From assembly GCF_000306115.2 (NCBI RefSeq), contig NZ_AKWX02000004.1, positions 124,001-188,000 of the forward strand: a DNA stretch of 64,000 nt. The letters are read 5' to 3'. Origin of the DNA: Leptospira wolffii serovar Khorat str. Khorat-H2 (GTDB lineage Bacteria; Spirochaetota; Leptospiria; Leptospirales; Leptospiraceae). The notes under the pieces are model-generated. The model was not told the DNA's origin and ran no database searches. It worked only from the letters and a program-made list of their open reading frames with translations. The stretch's first letter is position 1; each line of letters starts with the position of its first letter. The translations under genes and the position numbers were made by a program. Of the stretch, positions 50,877 to 62,365 are shown piece after piece.

Positions 50877-52409
50877 ATGACTGCTACGAAAGTGTATCCC
50901 TTGCCAGGCGAGAAGGAAGCAAAGATTAAACTTCAGGCGAGGTACGAAAATTATATAGGAGGAGGATGGGTTCGACCGGTAAAAGGACAATACTTTGATA
51001 ATATTACTCCGGTGACCGGTAAGAAACTTTGCGAGGTCGCTCGTTCCGGTTCCGAAGATATCGAGTTGGCCTTGGATGCTGCTCATAAGGCCAAAGAAGC
51101 CTGGGGTAAGACCTCCTTTGCGGAACGTTCCTTGATCTTGAATCGGATCGCAGACCGCATGCAGGAGAATTTGGAAGCTCTCGCTACCGTTGAAACCTGG
51201 GATAACGGTAAACCGATAAGGGAGACTTTGGCCGCGGATCTTCCCTTGGCTATCGACCATTTCCGATATTTTGCGGGATGTATCCGCGCGGAAGAAGGAA
51301 GCATAGGAGAAGTGGATCATGAAACGGTAGCCTATCATTTCCATGAGCCGTTAGGAGTCGTTGGGCAAATCATTCCCTGGAATTTTCCTCTTCTTATGGC
51401 TACTTGGAAACTCGCTCCTGCCTTGGCTGCAGGAAACTGCGTCGTACTAAAACCTGCGGAACAGACTCCTCTTAGTATTTTGTACTGGGCCGAATTGATA
51501 TCGGATCTTCTTCCTCCGGGAGTTCTGAACATCGTCAACGGGTTTGGGATAGAGGCGGGAAAACCGCTGGCTCAAAGTAAGAGGATCGCTAAGATCGCTT
51601 TCACCGGAGAGACTACTACGGGAAGGCTTATCATGCAATACGCCTCCGAGAATATCATTCCCGTGACCTTGGAGCTGGGAGGAAAATCCGCGAACATATT
51701 CTTTGAAGACGTTTTTCAAAGAGGAGAAGAATATTTGGACAAGGCATTGGAAGGTTTCGCGATGTTTGCCTTAAATCAAGGAGAGGTATGCACTTGTCCT
51801 TCTCGCGCTCTCGTCCAGGAATCGATTTATGAAAAATTTATGGACCTTGCCGTCGCCCGAGTCAAGAAAATCGAGCAAGGAAATCCTCTTTCTCTTTCCA
51901 CGATGATCGGTGCCCAAGCCTCCGTGGACCAATTGGAAAAGATTCTTTCCTATATCGATATAGGAAAGAGAGAAGGTGCAGGAGTGTTGACCGGAGGAGA
52001 AAGAGCGAATCTGGGAGGAAGCATCGGAGACGGATATTACGTGCAGCCCACCATATTCACCGGAAACAATAAGATGAGAATCTTCCAAGAAGAGATCTTC
52101 GGACCGGTGGTTTCCGTTACCAAATTCAAGGACGAGAAGGAAGCTTTGGAAATCGCGAACGACACTCTCTACGGATTAGGAGCCGGAGTCTGGACCTTGG
52201 ATATGAACCGGGCTTTCCGCATAGGTAAAGGACTGCAAGCGGGTAGGGTTTGGACGAATTGCTATCACGCGTATCCGGCTCACGCGGCCTTCGGAGGATA
52301 CAAGCAATCCGGAATAGGTAGAGAGACTCATAAGATGATGCTCCACCATTACCAGCAAACCAAGAACCTTTTAGTGAGTTATAGCACCAAGGCCCTCGGG
52401 TTCTTCTAA
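50877..52409 (+). CDS. NAD(P)-dependent aldehyde dehydrogenase (ExaC/AldB type)
   Basis: This enzyme oxidises aldehydes to carboxylic acids; acetaldehyde-type substrates are usual in this subgroup. It has 510 residues. The NAD site has [20 protein letters not shown] and [18 protein letters not shown], the catalytic Glu is in [14 protein letters not shown] and the nucleophile Cys is in [16 protein letters not shown]. The EVCTCPSR form is typical of the AldB/ExaC branch. ATG at 50877 with AAGGAGA six bases upstream. It is followed by a terminator and then a DUF779 gene, a common set with AcoR-like activators. Confidence 0.93.
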   Translation: MTATKVYPLPGEKEAKIKLQARYENYIGGGWVRPVKGQYFDNITPVTGKKLCEVARSGSEDIELALDAAHKAKEAWGKTSFAERSLILNRIADRMQENLEALATVETWDNGKPIRETLAADLPLAIDHFRYFAGCIRAEEGSIGEVDHETVAYHFHEPLGVVGQIIPWNFPLLMATWKLAPALAAGNCVVLKPAEQTPLSILYWAELISDLLPPGVLNIVNGFGIEAGKPLAQSKRIAKIAFTGETTTGRLIMQYASENIIPVTLELGGKSANIFFEDVFQRGEEYLDKALEGFAMFALNQGEVCTCPSRALVQESIYEKFMDLAVARVKKIEQGNPLSLSTMIGAQASVDQLEKILSYIDIGKREGAGVLTGGERANLGGSIGDGYYVQPTIFTGNNKMRIFQEEIFGPVVSVTKFKDEKEALEIANDTLYGLGAGVWTLDMNRAFRIGKGLQAGRVWTNCYHAYPAHAAFGGYKQSGIGRETHKMMLHHYQQTKNLLVSYSTKALGFF

Positions 52410-52420
52410 AAATTCGAAAA

Positions 52421-52442
52421 AGCCCCCAAGTGGGGGCTTTTC
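52421..52442 (+). terminator. Terminator or attenuator between ALDH and DUF779
   Basis: AGCCCCCA pairs with TGGGGGCT across a two-base loop and is followed by TTTTC. It lies 15 bases before the DUF779 start and close to its RBS, so it may reduce read-through and set a lower expression level for that gene. Confidence 0.8.
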
Positions 52443-52456
52443 TCCTGGGAGGGGAA

Positions 52457-52816
52457 ATGCAAATTATAAATAGGGTCTCTGCCACCGAGGAAGCTAAGTC
52501 TTGGATCCGGAAATTAAAATCGGAGAAGGGCGAGCTGCTATTCCACCAATCGGGGGGATGCTGTGACGGTTCCGCACCCATGTGTTATCCGGCGGGTGAC
52601 TTTATCATAGGCGCAAACGATGTATTTCTCGGGGAAGTGGAGGGCGTCCCGGTCTATATGGGAGGCCAACAATTCGAATATTGGCGTCATACTCATCTGA
52701 TCCTGGATTTGGTACCGGGAAGAGGGGCGAGTTTCAGCGTGGAGGCCCCGTATGGAGTTCGGTTTCTAACAAGATCCCGGCTCCTGGAGGAATCGGACTA
52801 TATCGGATCTGCCTAA
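52457..52816 (+). CDS. DUF779 family protein
   Basis: The protein is about 119 residues, with the family landmarks LLFHQSGGCCDGSAPMCYPA and YMGGQQFEYWRHTHLILDL. The Cys pair in GGCCDG and the C of MCYP may bind metal. DUF779 genes commonly sit next to acetaldehyde-type aldehyde dehydrogenases; a helper role is suspected but unproven. ATG at 52457 has GGGAGGGGAA directly upstream; an earlier start at 52430 is inside the terminator. Its function is unknown. Confidence 0.85.
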   Translation: MQIINRVSATEEAKSWIRKLKSEKGELLFHQSGGCCDGSAPMCYPAGDFIIGANDVFLGEVEGVPVYMGGQQFEYWRHTHLILDLVPGRGASFSVEAPYGVRFLTRSRLLEESDYIGSA

Positions 52817-52977
52817 TCCGTTTTGTGACTCTTCTTTTGGGATTCTTTCAGAATCCCTTCTTTTTCTCCTTCCAATTATGGCCTTGACCGGCGACCGAGG
52901 CGGCCGAAAATAGGGCAAAATCCGGTTCTTCTGCTCGCCACGGATCGTAGGCGGGCATTTTCCCATAGGAGAAACTT

Positions 52978-53253
52978 TTGAGAAACTACGAGATTACCAC
53001 AATCACGCGTTCTACCGCGAAGGAAGTCGCTAAAAGCGAGGTCGTTGAGATCTTCAAAAAGCATTCCATCAACGTAACCGCAGAAGAAGATTGGGGCCAG
53101 AAAAAACTTTGGCATCCCATTAAACACCAAGATTACGGCATCTTCACCCACTTCAAGGTGAGTGCTGATCAATCCGCCTTAGAAAAGGTAGAGCGCGACT
53201 TCGGTTTGAACCAAAATCTGCTCCGCTCTATGATCGTCCGCCTCAATGGCTAA
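52978..53253 (+). CDS. rpsF: Ribosomal protein S6
   Basis: S6 binds 16S rRNA together with S18 in the small subunit platform. It has 91 residues. The fold shows RNYEITTITRST at the start, VVEIFKKHSINVTAEEDWGQ, KKLWHPIKHQDYGIFTHFKV and a short RSMIVRL tail. The start is TTG at 52978 with AGGAGA about five bases upstream. It overlaps ssb by eight bases. This is the standard rpsF-ssb-rpsR-rplI-dnaB cluster. Confidence 0.96.
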   Translation: MRNYEITTITRSTAKEVAKSEVVEIFKKHSINVTAEEDWGQKKLWHPIKHQDYGIFTHFKVSADQSALEKVERDFGLNQNLLRSMIVRLNG

Positions 53254-53680
53254 CGATATCAATCGGGTGACCCTTGTCGGTCGCCTGACCCGTGACCCGG
53301 AATTCAAAACGGTCAACGGGACTTCCCTGGTGAATTTTTCCTTAGCGAACGGTCGCACCTATGTGACCGGTGGAGAGAAGAAGGAGGAAACTCATTTCTT
53401 CGACTGCGAAGCCTGGGGAAAAGGCGCGGATATCATCCAGCAATACTGCAAGAAGGGCAAACAACTCGTGATCGAGGGACGCTTGAAGCAGGACACCTGG
53501 GAAACCATGGAAGGCAAGAAGGCCTCTCGGATCCGTATCGTCGTGGAAAATTTCCAGATGATCGGAGCTAGAGAGAACGGCGGCGGAGAATACGGTTCTT
53601 CCGCCAATAGCGGCTCCTCTTATTCCTCCTCACACGAGGAGATGAGCGGCTCCGCTATGGACGACGATATACCTTTTTAA
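53246..53680 (+). CDS. ssb: Single-stranded DNA-binding protein
   Basis: SSB coats single-stranded DNA in replication and repair. It has 144 residues. An OB-fold begins INRVTLVGRLTRDPEFKTVN and includes TSLVNFSLANGR, HFFDCEAWGKGADIIQQYCK, KGKQLVIEGRLKQDTWETM. A flexible Gly/Ser region leads to the conserved acidic tip DDDIPF that recruits partner proteins. The start overlaps rpsF. Confidence 0.96.
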   Translation: MANDINRVTLVGRLTRDPEFKTVNGTSLVNFSLANGRTYVTGGEKKEETHFFDCEAWGKGADIIQQYCKKGKQLVIEGRLKQDTWETMEGKKASRIRIVVENFQMIGARENGGGEYGSSANSGSSYSSSHEEMSGSAMDDDIPF

Positions 53681-53694
53681 TGAGGACACGATAG

Positions 53695-54012
53695 ATGTCA
53701 GAGAACGAAACCCAAGAAGAAACAGCAGGTAAGGAAGTTACCGCAGAGGGCATGCCTTTAGACCAAGAAGGCGGTCGCCCTCCTAAGAAACAAAATAAAT
53801 ACAAGAAGAAGGTTTGCCGTTTCACTGCGGACCCTGAACTTGCGAAACAAATCAATTATAAGAATACGGAACTCCTCGAGAGATTTATAACCAACCGTGG
53901 TAAAATCATTCCTCGTAGAATCACCGGAACTTCCGCTAAATACCAAAGGATTCTCGCGAGAGAAATCCGCAAAGCCCGTAGCATCGGCTTACTACCGTTC
54001 AAGGTAAACTGA
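53695..54012 (+). CDS. rpsR: Ribosomal protein S18 with N-terminal extension
   Basis: S18 pairs with S6. The core is [20 protein letters not shown], then [20 protein letters not shown] and [20 protein letters not shown]. The protein has 105 residues, about 25-30 more than most S18 proteins, because of an acidic N-terminal leader ([18 protein letters not shown]). Such leaders occur in other spirochaete S18 proteins. It starts 15 bases after ssb with GAGGA upstream. Confidence 0.94.
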   Translation: MSENETQEETAGKEVTAEGMPLDQEGGRPPKKQNKYKKKVCRFTADPELAKQINYKNTELLERFITNRGKIIPRRITGTSAKYQRILAREIRKARSIGLLPFKVN

Positions 54013-54023
54013 GGAGGAAACGA

Positions 54024-54488
54024 ATGAGAGTAATTTTGCAAAAAGACGTTTCCAATCTGGGCGATGCGGGAGATATCAAGGACGTTGCGGATGGATTCGC
54101 ACGTAATTACCTTTTCCCTAATAGACTTGCGGTTCGCGCTTCCGAAGGTAAGACCAAAATGGCTCTTCATCAGAAGAAACTCGCCGACCTGAAAAAAGAA
54201 AAACGCAAGAAGGACATGGAATCCGTGTCCGGCGGATTGAACGGAAAGGAATTCGAAATTTCCGTGAAAACCGGTGGCGGAGACAAGCTTTTCGGAGCGG
54301 TAACTCCTGCGGACGTTGCGGCTCTTTTAAAAGCGGCAGGTTTCGAGTTGGACAAGCGTAAGATCGAGTTCCCTGAACCGATCCGTAGCCTTGGATCCTA
54401 TAAGCTGAAAATCCGTCTCGCGGAAGGTATCCTCCCTACTATCACTATCAACGTGAAGAAAGAGGAAGAAGTTCCCGCCGCAGGCTGA
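54024..54488 (+). CDS. rplI: Ribosomal protein L9
   Basis: L9 binds 23S rRNA near the L1 stalk. It has 154 residues. The N-terminal domain is MRVILQKDVSNLGDAGDIKD with VADGFARNYLFPNRLAVRAS. A long connecting helix follows, and the C-terminal domain is GGGDKLFGAVTPADVAALLK. It has GAGGAAA upstream. Confidence 0.96.
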   Translation: MRVILQKDVSNLGDAGDIKDVADGFARNYLFPNRLAVRASEGKTKMALHQKKLADLKKEKRKKDMESVSGGLNGKEFEISVKTGGGDKLFGAVTPADVAALLKAAGFELDKRKIEFPEPIRSLGSYKLKIRLAEGILPTITINVKKEEEVPAAG

Positions 54489-54502
54489 TCCAGTAAAATC
54501 GC

Positions 54503-55825
54503 ATGCAAGCCGACTCCTTGTACGAACTGGAATCCGAGAAGTCCTTTCTTGGATTCCTGCTCCTCAAGGGGGCGGATAACCTCATAGACATCCCCCTCGC
54601 TCCTGAGGATTTTTACCAAGACACAAACAGAAGAGTCTATAAGGCCATCATTGACCTGGTCGATAAGCGCACCGCAGTCGATCCTGTCTCGGTCCTGAAC
54701 TACTTAAAAGAGAATTCCCTACTCAAAGATCCGGAGAGGGAATACGAATACATTTACTCCTTATATAAGGATTCCGTGGTTTCCCATCCCTTGGGATACT
54801 ATGCGGACAGAATCAAGCGTCTTTCCGAGAGAAGAAAATATTCCAAATTATTGATGAACGCCCTGGATCTGATCCAGAAAGAACCGGGGGAAAACGAATC
54901 CGTTTTTAACCGTATCGAGCAGAGTCTGACGGAGATATCTCGGGCCACAGACGTTAAGGGACTTCTTCCCGTCGCCCAGGACAAGGCGGCTCTTTCCGAA
55001 TATATCCGGGAAATTATGGAAAGCAGGGGCCAAATCAAGGGGCTTCGCACTAATTTTACCCAGTTCGACGAGATGACTTCTGGCCTCAAAGAATACGAGC
55101 TTATGGTGCTCGCGGCTCGTCCCGGTAACGGAAAAACGACCCTCGCTTTGAATATAGCCTCGAACGTGGCTCTCATACACAATCGTCCCGTCGTCATCTT
55201 CTCTTTGGAGATGAGCCGGATGGAATTGCTTCTGAAACTGGTTTGTTCCTACGCCCAGGTGGAATCGAACAAACTAAAAAGATCCGAAGTCACTCGTTCC
55301 GACGCTCCGAAGCTTATCGATGCGATCGTGAAGGTGACTTCTTCTCCCATCTATATCGACGATTCAGGCGCACTGACTGTGGACGATTTCAAAGGAAGGG
55401 TACGTAAACTTCTTACCAACGAAACTCTGGGACTCATCATCGTGGATTACCTTCAGCTCATGAGTGATCCCAAAAACCGGGACGGGGGACGCCAACAAGA
55501 GGTTTCCTCCATATCCAGAACGTTAAAACAGATCGCCAAGGAAGCGAAATGTCCGGTGATCGCACTTTCTCAGATGAACCGTTCCATCGAACAGAGGTCG
55601 AAGGACCAAAGACCCCAGCTCGCCGACTTACGGGAGTCGGGAGCCATCGAGCAGGATGCGGATATCGTTACATTCATCTACAGGGGAGAGAAGGGAAAGG
55701 ACGAGGAGGAAGATCCTCGTATGAAAGGAATGGCGGAGATTATCGTCGCCAAAAACAGGTCGGGGCCTACGGGTTCTTTTCCACTTGCCTTCCGACCCGA
55801 ACTTTCCAGATTTGATAACGTATAG
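54503..55825 (+). CDS. dnaB: Replicative DNA helicase DnaB
   Basis: DnaB is the ring helicase that unwinds DNA at the replication fork. It has 440 residues. An N-terminal primase-interaction domain starts [20 protein letters not shown]. The RecA-type motor has Walker [51 protein letters not shown] and [20 protein letters not shown]. No intein is seen. It closes the ribosomal cluster. Confidence 0.96.
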   Translation: MQADSLYELESEKSFLGFLLLKGADNLIDIPLAPEDFYQDTNRRVYKAIIDLVDKRTAVDPVSVLNYLKENSLLKDPEREYEYIYSLYKDSVVSHPLGYYADRIKRLSERRKYSKLLMNALDLIQKEPGENESVFNRIEQSLTEISRATDVKGLLPVAQDKAALSEYIREIMESRGQIKGLRTNFTQFDEMTSGLKEYELMVLAARPGNGKTTLALNIASNVALIHNRPVVIFSLEMSRMELLLKLVCSYAQVESNKLKRSEVTRSDAPKLIDAIVKVTSSPIYIDDSGALTVDDFKGRVRKLLTNETLGLIIVDYLQLMSDPKNRDGGRQQEVSSISRTLKQIAKEAKCPVIALSQMNRSIEQRSKDQRPQLADLRESGAIEQDADIVTFIYRGEKGKDEEEDPRMKGMAEIIVAKNRSGPTGSFPLAFRPELSRFDNV

Positions 55826-55947
55826 TCCCGCAAAAGGGATTTTACACGGCCGTATTTGTGAATCGAAATGTCGGCTCAAGTTTTGTCCGTTTCGAATTAA
55901 GTTTCGAAAGCGAGCTCTTATAATACGAAGTAAGGAACTGTATTTCT

Positions 55948-57753
55948 TTGGAAGATTGGATTTTAGAAAATTATAAAAGTAGATTTTGGGCGGGAGAAGC
56001 GAGTGTCGCCCAAGAAGGAAAGACTCTCACGTTGTTCGGATGGTCGTTCCGATTCCGGGACCAGGGCGGGGTCATTTTCGTGGATCTCCGAGATAGAACC
56101 GGGATCCTACAAGTCGTTCTTCGCAAGGAAATCCTGGGGGATTCCTTTTCTTTGGCCGAAAAAATCCGCTCCGAGTATGTGATCGCAGTCCAGGGGAAAC
56201 TCAAAAAAAGGGATCCGGAAAGCGTGAATCCCAAGATGGCGACCGGTGCAGTGGAGTTAGTGGTCGAGAAACTCTCGATTCTCAACCAATCCAAGACCCC
56301 TCCTTTCTCTCTGGACGAGTTCGACGATACTTCCGAAGAACACCGTTTGAAATACAGATACTTGGATTTTCGTAGGGACGAACTCAAAGATAGGATGATC
56401 AAACGCCATGAGTTCATCTTCGCGATTCGCAATTATCTCAATTCCCGTAAATTCCTGGAGATAGAGACTCCTATCCTGAACAAGTCCACTCCGGAAGGTG
56501 CTCGGGATTTTCTAGTACCTTCTCGTTTGAATCCCAACTCTTTCTACGCTCTTCCTCAATCTCCCCAGATATTTAAGCAAATTCTAATGGTGGGGGGAAT
56601 GGAGAGATATTTCCAGATCGTGAAATGTTTCCGAGACGAGGACCTTCGCGCGGATCGCCAACCCGAATTCACCCAGCTGGATATGGAGTTCGCATTCGTT
56701 TCCCAGGAGGAAATTCTCTCCGAAATAGAGGGACTATTCTCCCAAATCATGAAGGAAGTCTTCGGAGTCGGATTCCAAGGCCCCTTTGCCCGTATGCCTT
56801 ACAAACAGGCAATGGAAGAATACGGTTCCGATAAACCGGATCTGCGTTTCGGAATGAAGCTCGTGGATGTTTCGGAAATCGTAAAAAACAGCGATTTCCA
56901 AGTCTTTTCCGGAGCAGTCGCTTCCGGGGGAGTAGTGAAGGCGGTTTGCGTTCCGGGCGGTTCCGTTATTTCCCGAAAAGAAATCGAAGAACTCACCGCT
57001 TGGTTGAATCGGGATTACAAAGCCAAGGGCCTCGCCTACATGAAGCACGGGCCGGAAGGTCTCGAGTCCACTATTACGAAACGGTTCACTCCGGAGGCTT
57101 TGTCCGGAATCGCAAACGCTGTCGGTTCCAAAGAAGGAGACATGGTCTTTTTCGGAGCGGACGAGAGGGAGATCGTGAACCATTCTCTCGGGGCGCTACG
57201 TCTAAAGTTATCGGAAAGATTTGACAAACCTGCGGAAGGAAGCTTTCATATTTCCTGGATCGTCGACTTTCCGATGTTCGAATGGAACAAGGACAGCAAA
57301 CGCTGGGATTCCTTGCACCATCCGTTCACTTCTCCTAGCGACTCCAGTCTGGAAATCTTTTCCTCCGAGGAAAGATTGCAGAAGGAAGCTGGAAATGCTC
57401 TGGCTAAGGCCTATGATTTGGTCTTGAACGGGGTGGAGATCGGAGGCGGATCCATTCGTATCCATTCCAAAGAAGTGCAGAATAGAGTATTCTCCACTCT
57501 CGGAATCGGACCGGAAGATGCGAAGAATAAATTCGGCTTCCTATTGGAAGCGTTGGAATACGGCGCTCCTCCTCACGGAGGGATCGCCTTCGGAATCGAT
57601 AGGATCCTCATGCTCATGACCGGAGGAAAATCGATTCGCGATGTGATCGCGTTTCCTAAGACCCAGAAAGGGATTTGCCTCATGAGCGAATGCCCTTCCG
57701 AGGTAGAGGAAAAACAGCTCCAAGAACTGAAACTTAGGTTGATAAAGGTTTAA
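55948..57753 (+). CDS. aspS: Aspartyl-tRNA synthetase
   Basis: AspS charges tRNA-Asp. It has 601 residues. The OB anticodon domain shows [20 protein letters not shown] [18 protein letters not shown]. The class II motifs are [54 protein letters not shown] (motif 2) and [20 protein letters not shown] (motif 3). A GAD insertion occupies residues about 300-410, typical of bacterial AspRS. The start is TTG at 55948 with AAGGA 12 bases upstream. An AspRS that also charges Asn tRNA cannot be excluded here. Confidence 0.95.
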   Translation: MEDWILENYKSRFWAGEASVAQEGKTLTLFGWSFRFRDQGGVIFVDLRDRTGILQVVLRKEILGDSFSLAEKIRSEYVIAVQGKLKKRDPESVNPKMATGAVELVVEKLSILNQSKTPPFSLDEFDDTSEEHRLKYRYLDFRRDELKDRMIKRHEFIFAIRNYLNSRKFLEIETPILNKSTPEGARDFLVPSRLNPNSFYALPQSPQIFKQILMVGGMERYFQIVKCFRDEDLRADRQPEFTQLDMEFAFVSQEEILSEIEGLFSQIMKEVFGVGFQGPFARMPYKQAMEEYGSDKPDLRFGMKLVDVSEIVKNSDFQVFSGAVASGGVVKAVCVPGGSVISRKEIEELTAWLNRDYKAKGLAYMKHGPEGLESTITKRFTPEALSGIANAVGSKEGDMVFFGADEREIVNHSLGALRLKLSERFDKPAEGSFHISWIVDFPMFEWNKDSKRWDSLHHPFTSPSDSSLEIFSSEERLQKEAGNALAKAYDLVLNGVEIGGGSIRIHSKEVQNRVFSTLGIGPEDAKNKFGFLLEALEYGAPPHGGIAFGIDRILMLMTGGKSIRDVIAFPKTQKGICLMSECPSEVEEKQLQELKLRLIKV

Positions 57754-57757
57754 TCGT

Positions 57758-58726
57758 ATCAGGAAAGAACAGTTTACTTTCGAAAACCAAGACCTGTATC
57801 GTAAGATCTGCGGGATCAACGATGCAGGCGTTCGGAATCTGGAAAAACAATTGGAACTGGATCTGATTCCGAGAGGAAACGGATTCCAATTGGAAGGCAG
57901 TTCCCCAAAGGTAGATTTTGCCTTGGATTTTTTCAATCTGCTGGAAACCAATTACCGGGATAGACCCGACAGGGATTTCACGGATTCCTTCGATTTCGGT
58001 TATCTTCTCAAACAAGCGACCCGGGAAAAGAAAAAGGAAGAGAGAAAATCCGAAGACCTTCCTTTTACTCCCAGCGAAAAGATTCTCACCACCTATAAAG
58101 GAAAGCATCTTTATCCTAGGACCAAGAATCAGGATAAGTATATTCAATCTTTCTTAAATAATTTGATTACATTTGGAATCGGTCCTGCGGGAACCGGAAA
58201 GACTTTTCTCTCCGTCGCAATGGCATGTCGTTTCCTACAGAACGGTATCGTTGATAAGATAGTTCTTACTCGCCCCGCCGTGGAAGCGGGGGAGAACCTT
58301 GGATTTCTTCCGGGAGACCTGAACCAAAAAGTGGATCCTTATCTTCGTCCCGTATACGACGCTTTGAACGAATGTATCGGCTTCGAAAAGACCCAGGAGT
58401 ATATAGCTCTCACTAAAATAGAAATCGCTCCCGTGGCATTTATGAGGGGGCGCACACTTTCCAAGAGTTTTATCATTCTGGACGAGGCCCAAAACTGCAC
58501 CCTCTCCCAATTAAAGATGATTATGACCCGATTGGGTAGGAACTCTCGCATGTGTATTTCCGGAGACGTGACCCAAATCGATTTGGAACACGGTAGATCC
58601 GGTTTCGATCGTGTGGTAAACTTGTTCCGGAGCACGGAGAGTATCGGACAGGTATTCTTCGGAAAAGAGGACATCACGAGACATCCTCTGGTAGAAACGA
58701 TAGTGAGGAAGTTCGAGGAATTGTAA
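57758..58726 (+). CDS. PhoH-family ATPase with no canonical start codon
   Basis: PhoH-like proteins are ATPases linked to RNA metabolism and are usually found before pgpH and ybeY, as here. The first canonical start in frame is TTG 57851, giving 291 residues. The frame is open from 57746, and the residues from about 57761 onward ([20 protein letters not shown], then [20 protein letters not shown]) match the conserved PhoH N-terminus. No ATG, GTG or TTG lies there. ATC at 57758 follows AAAGG by about nine bases and is the best candidate. Walker A is [18 protein letters not shown] and Walker B is [20 protein letters not shown]. The stop overlaps pgpH by one base. The position given assumes the ATC start. 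Confidence 0.85.
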   Translation: MRKEQFTFENQDLYRKICGINDAGVRNLEKQLELDLIPRGNGFQLEGSSPKVDFALDFFNLLETNYRDRPDRDFTDSFDFGYLLKQATREKKKEERKSEDLPFTPSEKILTTYKGKHLYPRTKNQDKYIQSFLNNLITFGIGPAGTGKTFLSVAMACRFLQNGIVDKIVLTRPAVEAGENLGFLPGDLNQKVDPYLRPVYDALNECIGFEKTQEYIALTKIEIAPVAFMRGRTLSKSFIILDEAQNCTLSQLKMIMTRLGRNSRMCISGDVTQIDLEHGRSGFDRVVNLFRSTESIGQVFFGKEDITRHPLVETIVRKFEEL

Positions 58727-61134
58727 TGTTTCCCCTGGGATCGCTATTAGAGAGAGGAATGGCCTGGATTACGGATACTTTAACCAAGATCCGTCCCATT
58801 TCTTTCGTTCGAAAATTTCAGGTCATATTGACCGCGATCACTCTCATCATCGTGACCTGGATGCTTGCGATTCCTTTCTTCGGTCAGGATAAGATCGATC
58901 TTTCTCCGGACGGTCCTTATTCGGAAGGTAAGACCGCTTTGGAAAAAGTGGTTTCCCTGAAGGAAATCGTCTACGAGGACGAAGAAAAAACCAAGGCAAA
59001 GAAACTCAAAGCGTATCAGGCGGCTCCCAATTATTTTGATCGGGACTATCGTATTCTCATAGATATCATCCGTCCCGCTATCCAAGAGGATATGGAAAAT
59101 TACAGATCCTTGAAGCCAAGCGGAGAAGCGAAGAATGCCGCGGAACTTCTTACCACGGTTCCTCGTTGGAAGAATAGGTCCAAGGAGGATCTGGAGCTTC
59201 TTTTGAAGACGCCCGGAAAATCCAGGGTCCGGGATCTGGTCCAGCAATACACCAATCTGATCTTTTCCAATTTCTGCGTGCTTAGGGACGCGCCGGCGGA
59301 TTATAACTCCATGAGAGCCGCAGAAGCTAAGGTTCGTAATTCCGGAGCCATCGGAAACAAAGAACAGATTTCCTCCTTGGAAGGAACTCTAGTGGTTCCG
59401 AGGACTTATTTATACAGGGACAATGCTACCGTCGAGGCGTTGAATCGATTGGCATCTGAGAAATTGCAGGCTACGGATCCGCAGCTTCTTTCCGTGATCC
59501 AAAAACTTTCCCTGACTTACGTGTATTCCAATCCGGCTTGTACTTACAACGCGGAGGAGACCAAGAACCAAAAGCAGGCGATTGTGGACAGAACGGAGCC
59601 AGTGAATAGTCGCATAGATGCGGGAGAAAGTATAGTAAAAGCGGGTGAGATCATCACTCCGGAAATCCACAAGAAACTTCAGATCGTAAACCGTTACGCT
59701 ACCAGGGCCAATATAGCGTCCATCATCTCCATTCTTCTTATTCAATCCATTTTCGTAATCATAGTCTACGCTTTCCTAAAGAAATACAATCCTAAGAGAT
59801 TGAATGACGTATCGAGTAACGTTATCGTATTCACTTTGATCTGGTCTTTGGTACTCTGGACGTATCTCGCGTCCAAAGCGTTCTATAGCTTCGAAAACAG
59901 TTACGACGCCGTATTCTATTTCGCTTTGGTCATTCCTACGGGAATGGTCTGTCTCATTCTTTCCATGATCTACGATGAGCAGCTGTCGATAGCAATAGGA
60001 TTCTTTCTCTCGTTCTTCGTGTTCGCCGCTTCCCGTTATAATCCCACTTCCTTCATGTTGGCTTTCGTGATGACCGTGGTTGCGGCCACGTACGGAAGAA
60101 AAATGCGTAAGCGGATCGATTTTATCAAGGCCGGATTCTATATGGCCTTGGTCCAGATTCTAATCTCTTCTTCCGGCTATCTTTTCGATTCGCGAAATTA
60201 TTGGGTGGCGGTTCCTTCCGGTTCCTATTTGCGGGACTTATGGGAATCGAATATATTCAAATTGTATTTATTATGCTTAGTGAACGGATTCGTATGCTCG
60301 ACTCTCACCCAGTTGCTTTTGCCCATCTACGAATACGTTTTCAATATTCCTACCAGATTCAAACTGATGGAATTGGCCGATACGGGACATCCGCTTCTCC
60401 AGAGCCTCCTGACTAAGGCGCCTTCCACTTATACCCATACTTTTCTTGTGGCGGCGATGTCGGAAAGGGCTGCCCAAAATTTGGAACTGGATTGGTTACT
60501 CACAAGGGTCGGAGTATATTTCCACGATATAGGCAAGATTCCGAACGCGGGCTTTTTCGTGGAGAACCAGCATTTGATTCCTAAAAAGGAAAATATCGAT
60601 AAGAATAATCCAGCCAAGGCGGCAAAGATCGTGATCGATCACGTATTGGACGGAATAGAGATGGCCAAGAAGGCCAGATTGCCTCGTGAGGTCATCGATT
60701 TCATTCCGGAACACCATGGCACTTCCACGATGGCGTTCTTTTACCATAAAGCATTGGCCGAACTTTCTCCTTCTCAGAAAAAGAAATTGAGAAAGCAGGA
60801 TTTCCAGTATCCCGGACCCAAGCCACAGAGAAAGGAAACCGCGATCGTGATGATCGCGGATAGCTTGGAGGCTGCGAGTCGCTCTTTGGAAGAAGTCACT
60901 CCGGAAGCCTTGGATGCACTTATTACGAAAATCGTAAATAGCAAGCTTGCTGAGAACCAATTGGACGAATGCGGACTGACTCTCGGCGATCTGGAAGTTG
61001 TCAAATCCTCCTTTAAAGAAGTGCTGCTCTCCAGTCTTCATTCCCGCCCTAAATATCCCAAACCGGAAGACACCAAGGCACTGGAGGAGAAGAATAGGAA
61101 TATTCTAGGCAAGAATGCCGGAAAGGCCTCTTAA
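58726..61134 (+). CDS. pgpH: PgpH-type 7TM HD-domain phosphohydrolase (c-di-AMP phosphodiesterase family)
   Basis: PgpH proteins degrade cyclic di-AMP. It has 802 residues. After one N-terminal helix comes an extracytoplasmic 7TMR-HDED domain (residues about 60-310). A multi-helix membrane part follows ([20 protein letters not shown] through [18 protein letters not shown]), then a cytoplasmic HD domain. The HD motif is [20 protein letters not shown], with [13 protein letters not shown] upstream and [16 protein letters not shown] later. The phoH-pgpH-ybeY order is standard. The start overlaps the phoH stop. Whether Leptospira makes c-di-AMP is not known from the window. Confidence 0.92.
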   Translation: MFPLGSLLERGMAWITDTLTKIRPISFVRKFQVILTAITLIIVTWMLAIPFFGQDKIDLSPDGPYSEGKTALEKVVSLKEIVYEDEEKTKAKKLKAYQAAPNYFDRDYRILIDIIRPAIQEDMENYRSLKPSGEAKNAAELLTTVPRWKNRSKEDLELLLKTPGKSRVRDLVQQYTNLIFSNFCVLRDAPADYNSMRAAEAKVRNSGAIGNKEQISSLEGTLVVPRTYLYRDNATVEALNRLASEKLQATDPQLLSVIQKLSLTYVYSNPACTYNAEETKNQKQAIVDRTEPVNSRIDAGESIVKAGEIITPEIHKKLQIVNRYATRANIASIISILLIQSIFVIIVYAFLKKYNPKRLNDVSSNVIVFTLIWSLVLWTYLASKAFYSFENSYDAVFYFALVIPTGMVCLILSMIYDEQLSIAIGFFLSFFVFAASRYNPTSFMLAFVMTVVAATYGRKMRKRIDFIKAGFYMALVQILISSSGYLFDSRNYWVAVPSGSYLRDLWESNIFKLYLLCLVNGFVCSTLTQLLLPIYEYVFNIPTRFKLMELADTGHPLLQSLLTKAPSTYTHTFLVAAMSERAAQNLELDWLLTRVGVYFHDIGKIPNAGFFVENQHLIPKKENIDKNNPAKAAKIVIDHVLDGIEMAKKARLPREVIDFIPEHHGTSTMAFFYHKALAELSPSQKKKLRKQDFQYPGPKPQRKETAIVMIADSLEAASRSLEEVTPEALDALITKIVNSKLAENQLDECGLTLGDLEVVKSSFKEVLLSSLHSRPKYPKPEDTKALEEKNRNILGKNAGKAS

Positions 61135-61136
61135 TC

Positions 61137-61619
61137 TTGTTTTCATTCGCTTCCGATATTTCGGAACATTCTCTCCCGGATTGGTTGAACGAGGAATTCC
61201 TTGGAGACCGATCTTCCGTTCTAACCGGATTCGCATTTCCTAATATTCTAACGGAGATTTCGCTGTTACTCGTGGACGACCCTAATATGCGGGAAATTAA
61301 TCGGGTCAGGAGGGCGAAAGATTATGCAACGGACGTCCTGTCTTTTCCTTTGAGTTTCGACGAGATTCCTTGGGAACTTCCCCCTACGGCAGATAAAAAA
61401 TTCGGACCCGTCTTAAGCCTGGGAGAGATCGTCATCTCCTGGGACACCTGTAAGGCACAGGCGAAACAAATCGGTCATAGCGAAAAGGAAGAATTCTTTC
61501 GATTATTTGTACACGGATTTTTGCATCTAATCGGTTACGATCACGAAAGAGGAGAATCGGACGAGGCTCTCATGAAGGAAAAGGAAGATCTATGTCTGGA
61601 TCTAGTTCTGGGGCCTTAA
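61137..61619 (+). CDS. ybeY: Endoribonuclease YbeY (rRNA maturation factor)
   Basis: YbeY is a zinc metalloenzyme involved in 16S rRNA 3' end maturation and ribosome quality control. It has 160 residues. The zinc motif is [15 protein letters not shown] (HxxxHxxxxxH), preceded by [20 protein letters not shown] and [11 protein letters not shown]. The start is TTG at 61137, close to the pgpH stop. The gene overlaps recO by 28 bases. Confidence 0.94.
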   Translation: MFSFASDISEHSLPDWLNEEFLGDRSSVLTGFAFPNILTEISLLLVDDPNMREINRVRRAKDYATDVLSFPLSFDEIPWELPPTADKKFGPVLSLGEIVISWDTCKAQAKQIGHSEKEEFFRLFVHGFLHLIGYDHERGESDEALMKEKEDLCLDLVLGP

Positions 61620-62365
61620 AGAAAACCAAGGGAATCGTAATGGAAAGTCGGATTCTTCCCGAAGGAGACGCTTTCCTTCGACTACTTCCCGAAGAGGGGG
61701 AAGTGGGAAGTTTCCGCGTAAAGGGGATTAAGAAAAGTAAGACCCGCCCCATCGCCGCCGTCGAACCGGGTTCTCTTACCGTATTGGATTATTATTATAC
61801 GCAAGGTAGGGAGTCCTATAACGTAAAGGAGATCGGACTCATCCAGCGTTTCGACCGTGCTAAGACCGGTTATACAGGGACCGTGCTTGTCGCTTATCTT
61901 GTGGAACTGGTATCCGCTTTTCTTACGGAGGGAGGATCTCATCCTCAGGAGTATAAGCTTCTTCTCGCGGCCTTAAAAGAACTGGACGAAGACGGATATC
62001 GTCCGGTCTTTTTACCTTTCTTCAAATTAAAACTACTGTATGTAGGAGGTTTCGTTTCCAGGGAGATGGAATGCGCGAGTTGCGGCAAGACCGTTTCCGA
62101 AATGCAAGCCTGTAGCCTTGAGGAGAGTCATTTCGAAATCGTTTGCGGGGATTGCCAAACTCCTCCATCGGACAAACTGGGACTGGTTCGTTTTTTGCAG
62201 GATTGTCTGTTGCTGCGTTATAGGGACTTAAAGGAGAAAAAGATTTCCCTTGAACTCCTGAAGGAGGCGGATAGTCTCAGCAACCGGGCCTTAAAGCCAC
62301 TACTCGGCAAGCGACTGAAATCGGAAGCCATGCTCTACGAAGCCTTGGGAGACGGCCTTGAATAA
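61592..62365 (+). CDS. recO: DNA repair protein RecO
   Basis: RecO helps load RecA on SSB-coated DNA in the RecFOR pathway. It has 257 residues. The N-terminal OB-fold has [20 protein letters not shown]. The helical C-terminal part holds a zinc site with four cysteines, in MECASCGKT and [12 protein letters not shown] at 61592 lies inside the end of ybeY, an overlap of 28 bases, and no later start would keep the OB fold. Confidence 0.9.
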   Translation: MSGSSSGALKKTKGIVMESRILPEGDAFLRLLPEEGEVGSFRVKGIKKSKTRPIAAVEPGSLTVLDYYYTQGRESYNVKEIGLIQRFDRAKTGYTGTVLVAYLVELVSAFLTEGGSHPQEYKLLLAALKELDEDGYRPVFLPFFKLKLLYVGGFVSREMECASCGKTVSEMQACSLEESHFEIVCGDCQTPPSDKLGLVRFLQDCLLLRYRDLKEKKISLELLKEADSLSNRALKPLLGKRLKSEAMLYEALGDGLE

